Shown: piece by piece, positions 5,111 through 5,663 of the stretch
Position numbering within the stretch: position 1 is the first letter of the stretch
Layout of the letters: each line of letters begins with the position of its first letter
NCBI GenBank assembly: GCA_030425055.1
Contig: JAUHVN010000198.1
Location: 1 to 5,663, forward strand
Source of the DNA: Actinomycetes bacterium
Lineage (GTDB): Bacteria; Actinomycetota; Actinomycetes; Actinomycetales; Microbacteriaceae
Reading direction: 5' to 3'
DNA: 5,663 bases
Made by a program: the position numbers and the translations under genes
The notes under the pieces: model-generated
What the model saw: only the letters and a program-made list of their open reading frames with translations
What the model was told of the DNA's origin: nothing
Databases searched by the model: none

Positions 5111-5565
5111 TGTTCTCTTCGGCTCGGATGCAGCGATCCGCGATGCTGAATGAGCGACTGTTGATAATGAGGCTCATTACCAGCGTCGGGTTGGCGTTGC
5201 TGCTGGCACTTGGGTTGGCGGCAACGGCCCACACCGATATGGACGGAACGCCCCCGGTTGCGTTGGTCGGGACTGACTTTATCGATCCCCACGTCGTGCC
5301 TGCGCACGCTGTCGTTGGCAGCAACGAAGCCGTTGCCGATGTGAGTTCCTCACCATCGGATGTGCTTCTTGGCACTGCTCTTTGTGCATTCGGCGTGTTG
5401 TGTGGTCTGACGCTTATGGTCGCGTTGCGATCAGTGTGGCGCCGTTGTCGACGGCCGCAGATTTGTTTGACGACACGGATGCTGCTCCCGCTACCCGTGT
5501 CTCCGGTGGCCCGCCTGCACGCAATCTCACTGCCGTTGACGCGGTTGGGCATTTCTAGAACCTGA
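5110..5565 (+). CDS. Small two-helix membrane protein (possibly DUF6153-like)
   Basis: Read from ATG 5110 this is a 151-residue protein. Two hydrophobic segments lie at about 21-40 (LITSVGLALLLALGLAATA) and 94-114 (VLLGTALCAFGVLCGLTLMVA). Between them is an extracytoplasmic loop of about 50 residues containing HTDMDG and a VVPAHAVVG segment. A basic cytoplasmic tail ends in LTRLGISRT. The topology and the SRT-type end resemble small actinobacterial DUF6153 proteins, but the histidine-rich loop of that family is poor here, so the name is tentative. In-frame starts also exist at 5023 (no promoter logic) and ATG 5170, which would begin right at the first helix. ATG 5110 is chosen for its 7-nt distance to a good -10. 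The function is unknown; the overlapping minus-strand frame is a shadow. Confidence 0.6.
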   Translation: MFSSARMQRSAMLNERLLIMRLITSVGLALLLALGLAATAHTDMDGTPPVALVGTDFIDPHVVPAHAVVGSNEAVADVSSSPSDVLLGTALCAFGVLCGLTLMVALRSVWRRCRRPQICLTTRMLLPLPVSPVARLHAISLPLTRLGISRT

Positions 5566-5602
5566 CATTTGGCACGCCGCTCGTCTTGGCGGTATTTCCT
5601 CT

Positions 5603-5630
5603 CCGGGCGACCGGCCCGGTCTTGTCTTGT
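5603..5630 (+). terminator. Possible hairpin terminator
   Basis: CCGGGC (5603-5608) and GCCCGG (5614-5619) form a 6-bp all-GC stem with a GACCG loop. A T-rich stretch (TCTTGTCTTGT) follows it. It sits between the small membrane-protein gene and the next start. It could be an attenuating or intrinsic terminator, but the T-run is interrupted. Confidence 0.38.
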
Positions 5631-5654
5631 GCCATGTCTTGATCTGGAGTTCCG

Positions 5655-5663
5655 ATGAATACC
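5655..5663 (+). CDS. Start of a further gene (three codons only)
   Basis: ATG 5655 (Met-Asn-Thr) is preceded by GGAG at 5646-5649 with a 5-nt gap, a plausible ribosome binding site. The gene continues beyond the window and nothing can be said about its product. Confidence 0.35.

Noticed and set aside
4953..5552. 199-codon minus-strand open frame
   Set aside because: Low-complexity Ser/Thr/Arg-rich translation antisense to the small membrane-protein gene, whose hydrophobic segments make the plus strand the credible one.

Overview
The window is GC-rich. Its -10 elements look like TANNNT, it uses GTG and TTG starts freely, and its protein families are typical of Actinobacteria. The style suggests a Micrococcales member such as Microbacterium, but the genus is inferred from style only. 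No tRNA, rRNA, CRISPR array or insertion sequence is visible.

Left part (1-991, minus strand): two tightly packed genes read off the left edge. The first encodes a single-pass membrane protein with an NTF2/VirB8-like extracytoplasmic domain. The second encodes the N-terminus of a membrane-anchored protein that resembles the entry to an M23 peptidase domain. The pair looks like one end of a conjugation (type IV secretion) module of an actinobacterial integrative element or plasmid. A short AT-rich divergent region (992-1141) carries repeated GAAGCA/TGCTTC boxes and separates the pair from a small winged-helix regulator on the plus strand (1142-1495).

Middle part (1496-4867, plus strand): an upstream region of about 260 bp leads into a four-gene operon. 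The region holds 14-bp palindromes of the form TTGGGCATGCCCAA, regularly spaced at about 22 bp (two helical turns). The operon encodes an EspR-like DNA-binding protein, an ImmA/IrrE-type zinc peptidase, a seven-helix membrane protein of the MAB_1171c type, and a membrane-anchored alpha/beta hydrolase. All three junctions overlap or nearly overlap, so the four products are probably made together. The most attractive reading is a membrane-sensing switch: the 7TM protein perceives a signal, the peptidase inactivates or modifies the DNA-binding protein held on the phased operators, and the hydrolase is the enzymatic output. That mechanism is inference; the layout and motifs are seen directly.

Right part (4868-5663): a gene-poor stretch, then a small two-helix membrane protein (tentatively DUF6153-like) with what looks like a leaderless promoter. 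A possible hairpin terminator follows, and then the first three codons of another gene at the edge.
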